A stretch of 64,000 nt of DNA from CALMFG01 sp963674805 (GTDB taxonomy: Bacteria > Bacillota > Clostridia > Christensenellales > CALMFG01), in assembly GCA_963674805.2 (NCBI GenBank), contig CAXXNY010000009.1:124001-188000 (forward strand), in the 5' to 3' direction. The position numbers and the translations under genes are program-made. Of this stretch, positions 16,974 through 25,656 are shown piece by piece; the first letter of the stretch is position 1, and every line of letters starts with the position of its first letter. The notes below the pieces were generated by a model. It saw only the letters and a program-made list of their open reading frames with translations, was not told the origin of the DNA and searched no databases.

Positions 16974-18500
16974 TCATAAACTGTATTTATTAGGTAACCC
17001 CGAACTGAGCTCAAGAATGTTTTCTTCCGTTGCCTCATCCGCAGGAATCTGACCGGCTATTTTTCCTTCCCACATCACAATAATACGATCCGTGAAAGAC
17101 ATTAGTTCTTTAAACTCTGACGAGATAACGATAATGGATGTGCCCCTTTTTCTGATATCTCTCAAAATGCGATAGATTTCAGCTTTAGCACCAACGTCAA
17201 TCCCTTTGGTTGGCTCATCGACAATCAGTATTTTTGGATTGATATGCAGCCAGGCAGACAAAACCACTTTTTGCTGATTACCGCCGCTTAGATTCAGCGC
17301 GGTTTGGTTTTCACTGGGTGTTACGATGTTCAGTTTATTAATATAATTTTTGGCTACTTCGCTGATTTCACGATCCTTTATCCAGCTGTGCGGCGCAAAC
17401 TGCCTTAAATTCGGCGCCGCAATATTCTCTGAAACGGTCATTCCAAGGAACAAACCCTGTTCTTTTCTATCCTCGGACATATAGCCGATTCCCTTACGGA
17501 TCGCGTCTTTCGGATGTTTTATATGTGTTGGTTTGCCAAAGATCTTTATTTCTCCCGAGTCAAGCGGGTCTGCCCCATAAACAGCGCGAAGCGTCTCGGT
17601 ACGTCCCGCTCCGACCAGGCCGGCAAATCCTAATATTTCGCCTTCTTCTAAACTAAAGCTCACGTCTTTAAATCCTTGTTTGCCTGATAGATTCGTGACC
17701 TCAAGCGCCTTTTGCCTGTTCTTGATATTCTTGCCCGCCGTTTCCCGTTCAATCGCTGAGTTCAGCGCAACATCTTCACCAACCATGTGCCGTATCATTC
17801 CGTCGATTTTTATCTCATCGATTGAAAAGCCGCCAGCATCCTTACCGTCTCTGAATATTGATACATAATCGGCAATTTCAAATATCTCTTCCAGCCTGTG
17901 CGAGATGTAGAGAATCGAGATTCCTTTTTCTTTGAGCTCCTTAATGATTTCAAACAAGATGATGGTTTCATTTTTTGTGATGGTCGCTGTTGGCTCATCC
18001 AATATCAAAATGCTTGCATCCAGTGACAATGCCTTTGCGATTTCAACCAGCTGCTGTTTGGATGCTGAAAGTTCTTCAACCAGCTGATCTGCTTTTGCAT
18101 CTAAGCGCAGCCTTTTTAACAGTTCGTCTGTTTTTTTCAGAAGCAAACGCTCGTTAACAAATCCTAATTTGTTGATTGGCTGCCGGGTTGCATAAACATT
18201 GTTCGCAATGGACAAACCGGGAACCAAACTTCTTTCCTGATGCACCGTTGAGATACCCAAATGCTCGGCCGCCTTTTCGTTGTCAATCGTGACCTCCTGG
18301 CCGTTCATGAATATCTGTCCTTCGGACGGTGTCACCACTCCGGAGATAATATTGACCAGTGTGCTTTTGCCGGCGCCATTTGCACCGACCAACGCATGCA
18401 CCTGTCCGCGCTTCAACTGAAAGCTCACATTGTCAAGCGCCGTAACCCCCGGGTATTGCTTTGTTATATTTTTCAGTTCAATTAAACATTCATTACTCAT
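16974..18500 (-). CDS. Sugar ABC transporter ATP-binding protein, RbsA type
   Basis: A tandem ATPase of 508 residues. The first half has GANGAGKST, ELSASKQQLVEIA and LILDEPTA. The second half has a degenerate P-loop GLVGAGRTE, the signature LSGGNQQKVVL and LIVDEPTKGIDVG. This is the standard RbsA/XylG/MglA arrangement, with only the first P-loop canonical. It powers the permease encoded next. It starts 13 nt after the acetamidase-like gene, with a GAGGTGG site. Confidence 0.95.
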   Translation of the reverse strand: MSNECLIELKNITKQYPGVTALDNVSFQLKRGQVHALVGANGAGKSTLVNIISGVVTPSEGQIFMNGQEVTIDNEKAAEHLGISTVHQERSLVPGLSIANNVYATRQPINKLGFVNERLLLKKTDELLKRLRLDAKADQLVEELSASKQQLVEIAKALSLDASILILDEPTATITKNETIILFEIIKELKEKGISILYISHRLEEIFEIADYVSIFRDGKDAGGFSIDEIKIDGMIRHMVGEDVALNSAIERETAGKNIKNRQKALEVTNLSGKQGFKDVSFSLEEGEILGFAGLVGAGRTETLRAVYGADPLDSGEIKIFGKPTHIKHPKDAIRKGIGYMSEDRKEQGLFLGMTVSENIAAPNLRQFAPHSWIKDREISEVAKNYINKLNIVTPSENQTALNLSGGNQQKVVLSAWLHINPKILIVDEPTKGIDVGAKAEIYRILRDIRKRGTSIIVISSEFKELMSFTDRIIVMWEGKIAGQIPADEATEENILELSSGLPNKYSL

Positions 18501-18512
18501 AAATCCACCTCA

Positions 18513-19421
18513 CTATCTCTCCCAAAGCATCGGAATCGCCACTCGTGTTGTCACGTCAATCCCTTCAATATTGCAGGCTTGAGAAACATTCACATCCCCA
18601 AAAGCGCTGATCAGCTGGTACGCTTCTCTGGGCGTGATGTTCATCTGTTTTGATAAAATACCCACTGTCTCTTCGGTAACAATTTTAATGGCCGATTTCA
18701 AATCAGGGCCATGTCCGCAGGTAATCAGAGTATTGTCGAAAATGACATACGGCTTTCGGCTTAATGCGCCTTCTTTGATCAGCTGCACTTCTACCAGAAC
18801 ATCGGCGCAAATATCTATTCCGCCCCCTGTTATTTCTGCGTCACCCATCGCGGCATGTATGTCGCCGATACCCAGCAGCGCCCCCGCTACATTGACCGGC
18901 AGATAAACCACGGCTCCTTTGCGAATATAGTTATTATCCATATTCCCGCCATGGTCCCCGGGATGCATCGCCGCAATGCCCGTGCCCGGAACGGCTGTCC
19001 CAATTGTGCCTACCATCGGCCTTGTTGGAATTGCCCATTCCTGATTCAGCAGCCACGTATCGCCTTTTATATGCACAACACGTGCCAGCGGCTCCGGCGC
19101 CATATCATGCAGTACGCCCGCTTTCGGCCTGACCGGAATAAATCCGCTCCCCACCAATACGATATCTACTATTTCTACCGCAAGCGTATCCCCGGCTTCG
19201 GCACCCTCTACATAGACCAATCCGGTGACAGGATTGGCCGTGTCTTCATTCAGATCCTCAAACCCGACGTCTTCACCAACACCGGCATAAGGAACCGTCC
19301 CGCTGTGCGCATCCTGTGTTTCAAACAAAATTTGTTCTCCCGGAGAAACGCGCAATGCCGGCTCTTGCAGATCTGAAAATCTGTATTGGATCTTTTCTCT
19401 CGTTACCTTTTTCATGTTCAT
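18513..19421 (-). CDS. Acetamidase/formamidase (FmdA/AmdA) family protein
   Basis: A 302-residue protein with the family landmarks DAHSGTVPYAG near the N terminus, AMHPGDHGGNMDNN in the middle and GIGDIHAAMGDAEITGGGID after it. Members hydrolyse short aliphatic amides to the acid and ammonia. Many members of this size have no proven substrate. It lies between the racemase-like gene and the ABC ATPase gene in one operon, so the imported compound may carry an amide or formamide group, which is inferred. Confidence 0.88.
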   Translation of the reverse strand: MNMKKVTREKIQYRFSDLQEPALRVSPGEQILFETQDAHSGTVPYAGVGEDVGFEDLNEDTANPVTGLVYVEGAEAGDTLAVEIVDIVLVGSGFIPVRPKAGVLHDMAPEPLARVVHIKGDTWLLNQEWAIPTRPMVGTIGTAVPGTGIAAMHPGDHGGNMDNNYIRKGAVVYLPVNVAGALLGIGDIHAAMGDAEITGGGIDICADVLVEVQLIKEGALSRKPYVIFDNTLITCGHGPDLKSAIKIVTEETVGILSKQMNITPREAYQLISAFGDVNVSQACNIEGIDVTTRVAIPMLWER

Positions 19422-19458
19422 ACCACCTTAAAAAAACTTGCGCTTTGTTTGCTGGCCG

Positions 19459-20118
19459 CTATTTTACAGCCAACAGCCGTTTTGCTTCCGCAAATCCCGA
19501 TTCACCCACCTGCAGGATCGGCTTCGCACACTCATATTTTATTTGAGCCAGTGATATTTGTCCAAGCGCAATTAGGTCGACCTTTTCCGCCATCTTATCA
19601 ATTTCTTCATAGACCAGTTTGTTATGTGTTTCCCGGTCGCCTTTCATCAGCGCTTCAAATGCGGGTTCATTGATCGCGATTTCAATCTCGATCGCTTTCC
19701 CTGCGTCTTTTGCCGCTTTTTCCAAAAGCCGTTTTGTCGCCGGGGCACTTGTGTAGACCGTCGCAACAATACCGATTTTGTTTGCCATTTCAACCGCCTG
19801 CCGCGCCATCGGCTCGTCAATATTAAACACGGGGATTTTCATGATTTTCCGCGCAATATCCACGGCCTGGTTGACCGTGGTGCATGTGCACATGACCGCA
19901 TCAGCACCGGCGTTTTCAGCACACAACGCGTACTGTACAATCCGTCTCAGCACGTCCGGCGTCGCTTCGCCTGTTCTCAACGAGTCTCTTAACAATGAAT
20001 CGTCACATATATTGATGATTTCCACATCAGGGTTCTTTTCAAGCCATGGCTTTGCAAAGGGATCATAGACTGACATGTGAAACCAATCTACGGTATGAAT
20101 TAATGCAAGTTTTTTCAT
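19459..20118 (-). CDS. Asp/Glu/hydantoin racemase superfamily protein lacking the second catalytic cysteine
   Basis: A 219-residue two-domain protein of the Asp/Glu racemase superfamily. The first-domain cysteine motif is MCTCTTVNQAV (Cys77/Cys79). At the symmetrical position in the second domain, where a Cys-Thr or Cys-Ser is usual, the sequence is LIALGQISLAQ. Two-base racemisation needs both cysteines, so this member may instead be a one-base enzyme such as a decarboxylase or isomerase, or may have lost racemase activity. RBS AAGGAGCGG. It is co-transcribed with the acetamidase-like and cupin isomerase genes. Confidence 0.8.
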   Translation of the reverse strand: MKKLALIHTVDWFHMSVYDPFAKPWLEKNPDVEIINICDDSLLRDSLRTGEATPDVLRRIVQYALCAENAGADAVMCTCTTVNQAVDIARKIMKIPVFNIDEPMARQAVEMANKIGIVATVYTSAPATKRLLEKAAKDAGKAIEIEIAINEPAFEALMKGDRETHNKLVYEEIDKMAEKVDLIALGQISLAQIKYECAKPILQVGESGFAEAKRLLAVK

Positions 20119-20222
20119 ATTGCCGCTCCTTTTTGTTTTGTGTATATGATTATCGAATCTTTACTTTGTTTGTGCATCCGCCTATATGCCGCACCTACGG
20201 CTGTCTTCCGTTCTTGTGCCTT

Positions 20223-20756
20223 CTAACGGACAACATTTGGATCTGAGAACTGGTCGGTATTATCCCGCGAACAGGTGGCGAAGCAATACATAACAGCGCC
20301 GCAGTCATCCGTTCGAAACCAGTGCTTGCTCCCGGGCTCTAAGACAATCTGATCCCCCGGTTTAATCACCACTTCATGTCTCATGGTATAAAACGCTTCT
20401 TTGCCTTTTAAAACCGCTTCATTATTGATATTGTCATCCCCGTCTATGTAGAAATAGACGTTCCCGGTTATTCCCCTGATGATTTCCTGTTTGCCAGGAT
20501 CGTCCCCTACCGGCACATGCCAGTGCTCCGGCTCAACCTGATTAGGCAGCATCACTAAAATTCTGGCGGATATCCTGTCGGTGTTAAACAGCGTTACAAT
20601 TTGGAGCCCAATCTGGTCAAAATCGTTTAATCCAAAATCAACAGCATCTATGTTTTCCAGTTCTTCCCGGGTCAATACGAGACCCGATTCTTTTATCATT
20701 TTTATTGCTGACTGTTTCGCTTTTTGTAAGTTCATTTTCTCCATTTTTTTAATCAC
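20223..20756 (-). CDS. Cupin ketol-isomerase, D-lyxose isomerase-like
   Basis: A 177-residue single-cupin protein resembling D-lyxose/D-mannose isomerases (LyxE family). The metal-site motifs are EHWHVP (two His), a following Glu in QEIIRGITGN, and GSKHWF (third His). The C-terminal DNTDQFSDPNVVR matches the closing segment of the family. It would convert an aldose and a ketose in the cytoplasm. The start is uncertain: GTG at 20756, or ATG at 20744 or 20735. None has a well-spaced ribosome binding site. Confidence 0.75.
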   Translation of the reverse strand: MIKKMEKMNLQKAKQSAIKMIKESGLVLTREELENIDAVDFGLNDFDQIGLQIVTLFNTDRISARILVMLPNQVEPEHWHVPVGDDPGKQEIIRGITGNVYFYIDGDDNINNEAVLKGKEAFYTMRHEVVIKPGDQIVLEPGSKHWFRTDDCGAVMYCFATCSRDNTDQFSDPNVVR

Positions 20757-20777
20757 TTTTCTTTATTTGCCTTCTCT

Positions 20778-21599
20778 TTATGCCCGCTTTTGCATCCCCA
20801 TCATCAGCCGCGCCTCTTCCGGCGTCGCGATTTCATGCCCCATCCTCGTGATAAACTCAACCACGTTTTCAACCAATATCGTATTGTTGCGCGCTTTTTG
20901 GTTTGTTGGATAAAATTTGCTGTCTTCAAACCCGACCCTCACAAACTCGGCACCCATCGCTATCGCACTGGCCAGCAGGTCATAATCCGTCATACCATGG
21001 TGGATCAGTCCCCACCCTGCGCCATCCGGCACCAGATCACATAAATATTTAAGCGCCGTTACCTTTGCCGGCAGCGCCCATTCAAACCCCAGCGCAAATC
21101 CAAAATTAAGTCTGGTTTTAAACAGGCCTTCTTTTTCCATTTCGAGCGCGGTATATAACATTGCCACATCAAACACTTCAAGTTCGGGCATAATCCCCGA
21201 ATTGTTCATTTTATTTGTCCAGTACTTAATATCCTGTAAGGAATTAATATAGACCTCATCCCCAAAGTTGACTGATCCCATATTTAAGGATCCCATTTCC
21301 ACCCAGCTGTCATTCAGAGAAACACATCTTTCTTCTACGGATAAGTGTGAATAGCCGCCGGTGGAACCCTGAATGATGATATCCGACTTTTCTCTGATCA
21401 GAGCGGTGGTTTCAGAGAATTTTTCGATATCCTCTGTGGGTTCTCCCATTCCATCTCTGACATGCAGGTGCACAACGCTGGCACCAGCCTCGGTGCAGCG
21501 AATCACATCTTCCGCTACTTCTTTTGGTGATAACGCTCTTTCCAGATCCGGATCAAGCTCTAAGGTGACCGGTGCAACTGATACAATAACTTTTGCCAT
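20778..21599 (-). CDS. Beta-keto acid cleavage enzyme (BKACE, DUF849)
   Basis: A 273-residue TIM-barrel zinc enzyme of the 3-keto-5-aminohexanoate cleavage family. VVHLHVRDG (His44, His46) supplies zinc ligands, with STGGYSH, MGSLNMGSVNFG and WGLIHHGMTDYD typical of the group. Members condense a beta-keto acid with acetyl-CoA to give acetoacetate and a new acyl-CoA. It is the first gene after the GTCCTAC motif at 21741, so it heads the main operon of the GntR regulon. The keto acid is unknown. Confidence 0.9.
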   Translation of the reverse strand: MAKVIVSVAPVTLELDPDLERALSPKEVAEDVIRCTEAGASVVHLHVRDGMGEPTEDIEKFSETTALIREKSDIIIQGSTGGYSHLSVEERCVSLNDSWVEMGSLNMGSVNFGDEVYINSLQDIKYWTNKMNNSGIMPELEVFDVAMLYTALEMEKEGLFKTRLNFGFALGFEWALPAKVTALKYLCDLVPDGAGWGLIHHGMTDYDLLASAIAMGAEFVRVGFEDSKFYPTNQKARNNTILVENVVEFITRMGHEIATPEEARLMMGMQKRA

Positions 21600-21740
21600 T
21601 ACTCTACTCCAATCGGTTTATCCATCATGGCCTGTTTTTTTAACGAATCATGATGCTATGAATTTTAACGCTGATTGATTTCGCAATTATGGATGAGGCG
21701 AGTATAAAAAGAAAATTCCGCTATACCTCCCATGTCCCTT

Positions 21741-21755
21741 GTCCTACCTACGGTC
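21741..21755 (-). promoter_or_regulatory. Candidate GntR operator ahead of the BKACE operon
   Basis: GTCCTACCTAC on the plus strand shares GTCCTAC and a following CTAC with the motifs at 22493-22506 and 25173-25186. A related CATGTCCC lies just to its left. It is the weakest of the three sites. The -10 is unclear: TATAGC near 21720 is one option and TATACT near 21700 another. Confidence 0.45.
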
Positions 21756-21770
21756 TCATAAGAAAAAGCC

Positions 21771-22466
21771 TTATTCCCAATGCTTTTTCCATTCCTCCAT
21801 AGTCTCTTCAGCGACTTCTTCCACTCTGTTCAAATCTCTCTTCTCAAGTACTTCTATGATTTCCCTGTGATTTTTTAACGCCCTTTCAATACCACCCGGC
21901 TGCTCCAGAGATTTATACATAAATTGTACAAACAACTTTCCGATCGTTTCTCCCATTCGCTGCACAAGCGGATTTTTTGCGAGTTCAAAGACCTTTGAGT
22001 GAAATTCTAAATCAGACTTCAAAAAATATTCAATATCCGCATTCCCTTTTTTATACTCCGACTCAACGGATGCGAGAAACTCACCCACCTGCTTTATTTC
22101 TTCGTCCGTCGCTTTTTCAATCGCAAGATTCATTGCTCCGACTTCAAATATGAGTTTGAGCTCATATACATCATCCGAATTTTGAGACTCCAGCAACATG
22201 CTGAAAAGCAAGGGATTGAATATCCGCGGCGAAATTTTATCTGCAATAAACGTGCCCGTTCCCCTGATGTCCTTAAAAACACCAATAGCGGATAACATCT
22301 TTTTTGCTTCCCTGACAGAATTGCGTCCGACCTTCAGTTTTTCCGAAAGCTCTGTTTCATTCGGGATTTTATCTCCGGGCTTCAGTTCACCCGAAAATAT
22401 CGAGTCACAAAACATATCATAAATCTTATTCACTACAGAGTCGCTGTTTAGCGGCTGAACCTTCAT
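21771..22466 (-). CDS. GntR-family transcriptional regulator, FadR subfamily
   Basis: A 231-residue repressor-type regulator. The N-terminal winged helix has PGDKIPNETELSEKLKVGRN and SVREAKKMLSAIGVF. The C-terminal all-helical FCD ligand domain has FEVGAMNLAIEKATDEEI, DLEFHSKVFELAKNPLV and a late NHREIIEVLEKRD, giving the usual metal-binding histidines. Such proteins bind organic acids or sugar acids. It has its own promoter with a probable operator and sits between the two transcripts it likely controls. Confidence 0.93.
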   Translation of the reverse strand: MKVQPLNSDSVVNKIYDMFCDSIFSGELKPGDKIPNETELSEKLKVGRNSVREAKKMLSAIGVFKDIRGTGTFIADKISPRIFNPLLFSMLLESQNSDDVYELKLIFEVGAMNLAIEKATDEEIKQVGEFLASVESEYKKGNADIEYFLKSDLEFHSKVFELAKNPLVQRMGETIGKLFVQFMYKSLEQPGGIERALKNHREIIEVLEKRDLNRVEEVAEETMEEWKKHWE

Positions 22467-22492
22467 AATCTAAATCTCCATTGATGTATTAT

Positions 22493-22541
22493 GTCCTACA
22501 TCCTACTCTTCTTTTTTATCACAATATTTTATTAAAGTCAA
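22493..22541 (-). promoter_or_regulatory. GntR promoter with operator
   Basis: TTGACT (22536-22541), a 17-nt spacer and TAAAAA (22513-22518) on the minus strand. GTCCTACATCCTAC on the plus strand (22493-22506) lies at the expected transcription start. On the minus strand it reads as a direct repeat, GTAGGATGTAGGAC. Its position suggests autoregulation. Confidence 0.65.
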
Positions 22542-22682
22542 TAGCCGGATTAAGCGAACATACATTGCGCAGAACACCGCCATCAAAGATAATATATATG
22601 ATTATAACACGGCAGCATGTCCACTTGCGACAGTTGGTTTTTTATAATTAATCCTATCCAAAACAGGCATTCTTGTTTTTAT

Positions 22683-23810
22683 CTATCTGTATTTTTTTAC
22701 CGCCTCAAGCATTGCCGCAATATTCTTTGCCGGGACATCCGCATGTATATTGTGCGTGGCCGCAAATACATAGCCGCCGTCCTGTCCCATAATATCAATC
22801 GATCGTTTTACTTCTTCTTCAATTTCTGTTTCAGTGGCTTCCGGCAATGTCAGCTGAACATCAATACCGCCGCCCCAAAAACAAATGTCATTCCCGAATT
22901 GCTTTTTCAGTTTTTCCAAACCCATATTCGCCGCACCTTTTTGTATGGGATTCAAGATATCAACGCCAATTTCAATCAGATCGGGAATAACATCATAAAT
23001 CGCACCGCAGGAATGCATAAAGACTTTGGCCTTGGTCTTTGAATGAATAAAATCATAAATTCGCTTATGGCAGGGTTTTATGAACTTTCTGTAGATTTCT
23101 TCGCCCATAATTAAAGCACTCTGTGATCCCAGGTCATCACCCTGGCATACCACGTGTGCGTACTCGCCAATTTCATTGAGATAGGCATCCCAAAGCATTA
23201 AAATGTTGTCGGTGATTTTCTCCAGCAGCTTCGCCGCCAACAGCGGTTCTAAATAAAAGTCCATTAAAAACGCCTCATAGCCTCTCAGCTTCACGGCTGA
23301 TTCAAACGGGCCCCGCGTAATGATGTCCGCAACCAATGCGTAGTCCGTGTTCTCAAACAGGTCCTTTGCCCGCTGCTTCATATTCAAAACTCTGGACGGC
23401 GCATATGGGTCCGGCAGTACAATCCCATTCACCTCTTCCAACTTCAAATCGGGATAAGGCTCACTAACCGGTGCATAATCAAAGACGCCTTTACTCCAGC
23501 GGATATGATATTCATCATAAAATGCGCTGTCATCTATCCACTCTGCCACAGTCCCTCTCGGCGCACCTGGCATAAATAGCGGGCGGCTGTCCACACCAAA
23601 TCTTTGATAGATATCTTCTCTCGGATAGACAAGTCCCTGATGAATATGCGAAATCTGATGCTGATCGTCCGCTGTTTCACCAATTAACGCTAATAGTTCA
23701 TCATAGGCCTGTATGCCAATACCCGTAACCGTTGTTACACCAAAATCCAGCGGGAGTTTATCCGGCTCTTTATGGTTCACAGCCGCAAGCAGCCTTTCTC
23801 TTGAGTTCAT
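22683..23810 (-). CDS. Uroporphyrinogen decarboxylase (URO-D)-like protein
   Basis: A 375-residue protein of the URO-D/MtaA superfamily. It begins SRERLLAAVNHKEPDKLPLD, a typical start for the group, and has QGDDLGSQ, FMHSCGAIYDVIPDLIE (HxCG, a metal/methyl-transfer motif) and a late GGYVFAATHNIHADVP. It is not a heme enzyme by context. Superfamily members include cobalamin methyltransferases, but many lie in sugar catabolic operons with unknown function, as here. It follows the amidohydrolase gene in the GntR-regulated transcript. RBS GGGGAG. Confidence 0.8.
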   Translation of the reverse strand: MNSRERLLAAVNHKEPDKLPLDFGVTTVTGIGIQAYDELLALIGETADDQHQISHIHQGLVYPREDIYQRFGVDSRPLFMPGAPRGTVAEWIDDSAFYDEYHIRWSKGVFDYAPVSEPYPDLKLEEVNGIVLPDPYAPSRVLNMKQRAKDLFENTDYALVADIITRGPFESAVKLRGYEAFLMDFYLEPLLAAKLLEKITDNILMLWDAYLNEIGEYAHVVCQGDDLGSQSALIMGEEIYRKFIKPCHKRIYDFIHSKTKAKVFMHSCGAIYDVIPDLIEIGVDILNPIQKGAANMGLEKLKKQFGNDICFWGGGIDVQLTLPEATETEIEEEVKRSIDIMGQDGGYVFAATHNIHADVPAKNIAAMLEAVKKYR

Positions 23811-23895
23811 TATTTCTCCCCGAAATTTTTATTTTTATCTGGTAAAACGCAACAGCCATGTTTGATGGGGCACTTTGCGTTTTAGCTGCTTTATA

Positions 23896-25086
23896 TTAGT
23901 CGAATTGATACAGTTGCTTTGGGTTGAGATATAATATTCGTTTGATCAGCTTAACCGCATCATCAAATCCCAGATAACCGTCATCGATTTTTTTTACCAG
24001 CACTTCTTCCAAGACATGATTCACCGCTATCCTTGCGCCAAAGCTCTCCTCCGATGTCCATGTATCACACCCCCAGCATACTTTGTCTGCTGTACCGACC
24101 TCTATTAATTGATGCAGGGCATGCACCGCTGCGGAGGGCGAAATCAGCGGCAGCCAGCATATATCCGCATACACGTTTGGGTAAACATGCAGCAGCCCCA
24201 AAAGATCATCTGTCCATGGATAACTCCCGTGGAAAAGGACAAATTTTGTGTCCGGATGGCGTTTAATGGTCTGCTGCAGCTGTATTGCGCTTGTCCCGCT
24301 TAAGCAACCGAGCCCGGTATGGCATTGCAGCGGAACATTGAGCTTGGCTGCAACACGGCAAATATGATGAAACAGGTAATCCTGAAAATTCTTGATATTT
24401 GTTTCGGACATATCTTTGTCCAGAAAAACCGCCTCTGCTTCTTCCTTTGTTACTGCCTTAAAATCAAGCGTCCTGTCATAGGCGATTGCGCATTTTAGTG
24501 AAACGCATCCCCCTTTAATTTTTTGCGTAATCAGATCGCTGACAAAAGCTAAATATGTATCCAAATCAGAAAATTCTTTTTTGTAGAATTTGAACGCATT
24601 ATTTCCATCGTGATCGGTCCTGTCCCGGCTGAATCCAAAAAACAGAGGATCAACACGAAACGTGGATGCAAATATTCCGGGTTCATCATTGTTGCTTCCC
24701 GGATCCCATCTGGTGTCTAAAATAACATGCTCGTACCGGCAGAAATCTCTCAGGACGTTTTTGTGCCATTCGTGATCACGATGCGCCGTTCTTATCTTGT
24801 TCGAATATAATTCCCAATTTTCGACTGTCAGGTTTTCCTCAATCTGATAAATCTTCTTTAAAGACTTTTGAAGCCACACAAAATACGAGTTATACCTGAT
24901 ATAATCCAAATACTCCTGCTTGGACTGCATGCTGTCATCGAAGCTGACACCGCACCAGTTTGCATATGAGTTTTTTAACAGCTTATCTAAATCAAGATCT
25001 TCAAAAAAGTCATTGCGGTAATGATGGCAATGTGTATTGATTGCCATTGTTTCTTCAATGATTTTTTTTATTTTCTCTGTTTGCAT
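23896..25086 (-). CDS. Amidohydrolase superfamily protein
   Basis: A TIM-barrel hydrolase of 396 residues from the ATG at 25086. The N-terminal INTHCHHYR provides the HxH metal pair. VPLQCHTGLG and FVLFHGSYPW supply further histidines, and CWGCDTW gives the catalytic Asp. This is the pattern of the amidohydrolase_2 and uronate-isomerase-like groups. Reactions in the group include hydrolysis, decarboxylation and aldose-ketose isomerisation of uronates. The start at 25086 is preferred over the upstream GTG because GGGTGGG precedes it. It is the first gene downstream of the promoter at 25186-25214. Confidence 0.85.
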   Translation of the reverse strand: MQTEKIKKIIEETMAINTHCHHYRNDFFEDLDLDKLLKNSYANWCGVSFDDSMQSKQEYLDYIRYNSYFVWLQKSLKKIYQIEENLTVENWELYSNKIRTAHRDHEWHKNVLRDFCRYEHVILDTRWDPGSNNDEPGIFASTFRVDPLFFGFSRDRTDHDGNNAFKFYKKEFSDLDTYLAFVSDLITQKIKGGCVSLKCAIAYDRTLDFKAVTKEEAEAVFLDKDMSETNIKNFQDYLFHHICRVAAKLNVPLQCHTGLGCLSGTSAIQLQQTIKRHPDTKFVLFHGSYPWTDDLLGLLHVYPNVYADICWLPLISPSAAVHALHQLIEVGTADKVCWGCDTWTSEESFGARIAVNHVLEEVLVKKIDDGYLGFDDAVKLIKRILYLNPKQLYQFD

Positions 25087-25172
25087 GTTCCCACCCACTA
25101 ATAATAGATTTTCTAATGTAAATGCTGCTTTATAGATATAAAACCATATAAATATGCACCTTTATGTAACAC

Positions 25173-25214
25173 GTCCTACATACTACTTATAGCATTTCAA
25201 CAATCTGTTGTCAA
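25173..25214 (-). promoter_or_regulatory. Promoter and GntR operator of the amidohydrolase transcript
   Basis: TTGACA (25209-25214), a 17-nt spacer and TATAAG (25186-25191) on the minus strand. The motif GTCCTACATACTAC (25173-25186, plus strand) abuts the -10. It differs from the GntR promoter motif at one position of 14. Confidence 0.75.
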
Positions 25215-25275
25215 CCACATAATTATATCTTTTTTTCTAAATCGCTTAATAAAATCGAACGCTCTATTAGACCAT

Positions 25276-25323
25276 GAGAAAATCCCATGCACGAAACGCG
25301 CATCACATGGAGCGGCATAAACG
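25276..25323. repeat. Dispersed intergenic repeat, copy 1
   Basis: The core 25298-25323 (GCGCATCACATGGAGCGGC then ATAAACG) matches 37696-37737 and 54189-54229. All three copies lie 3' of a minus-strand gene. This copy lacks the T-run seen in the other two. The rest of the stretch 25215-25656 holds a short tandem repeat and no gene that I can recognise. Confidence 0.55.
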
Positions 25324-25330
25324 TTTTCTG

Positions 25331-25362
25331 GCACTTCATTTATCGCGCACTTCATTTATCGC
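25331..25362. repeat. Two-copy 16-bp tandem repeat
   Basis: GCACTTCATTTATCGC occurs twice in direct tandem (25331-25346 and 25347-25362), immediately after repeat copy 1. Its role is unknown, and slippage is the simplest origin. Confidence 0.8.
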
Positions 25363-25656
25363 ATAGATAATGGCACAAGGCTCCCATCCCATATCATAAT
25401 AAACAGCGAAGGCGTAAACTATTATAGTCTTGAGGAATGTATTAAACTTTGAAAACAATTACCATATTAGTGATAATGGATGATATGACTTCACAGAGAT
25501 AAAGAATAACAAGAGGCAGTATCTACTCAAGTTCGGCAGCACAGCTGTATTGTTAATCTGCTTAATAAATTTTATACGCTTAAAATATGCTTCTGAATGT
25601 TTGATTTGGCATATATTTAAAATCCTCGTTTTCATCAGAAACCTAGGTCTAAGGTT

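Noticed and set aside
22683..23810. True uroporphyrinogen decarboxylase for heme synthesis
   Set aside because: No heme genes nearby, regulation by a GntR catabolic regulator, and an HxCG motif of the methyltransferase-like branch.
25331..25362. Start of a CRISPR array
   Set aside because: Only two copies of 16 bp, directly adjacent with no spacers, and no cas genes in the window.
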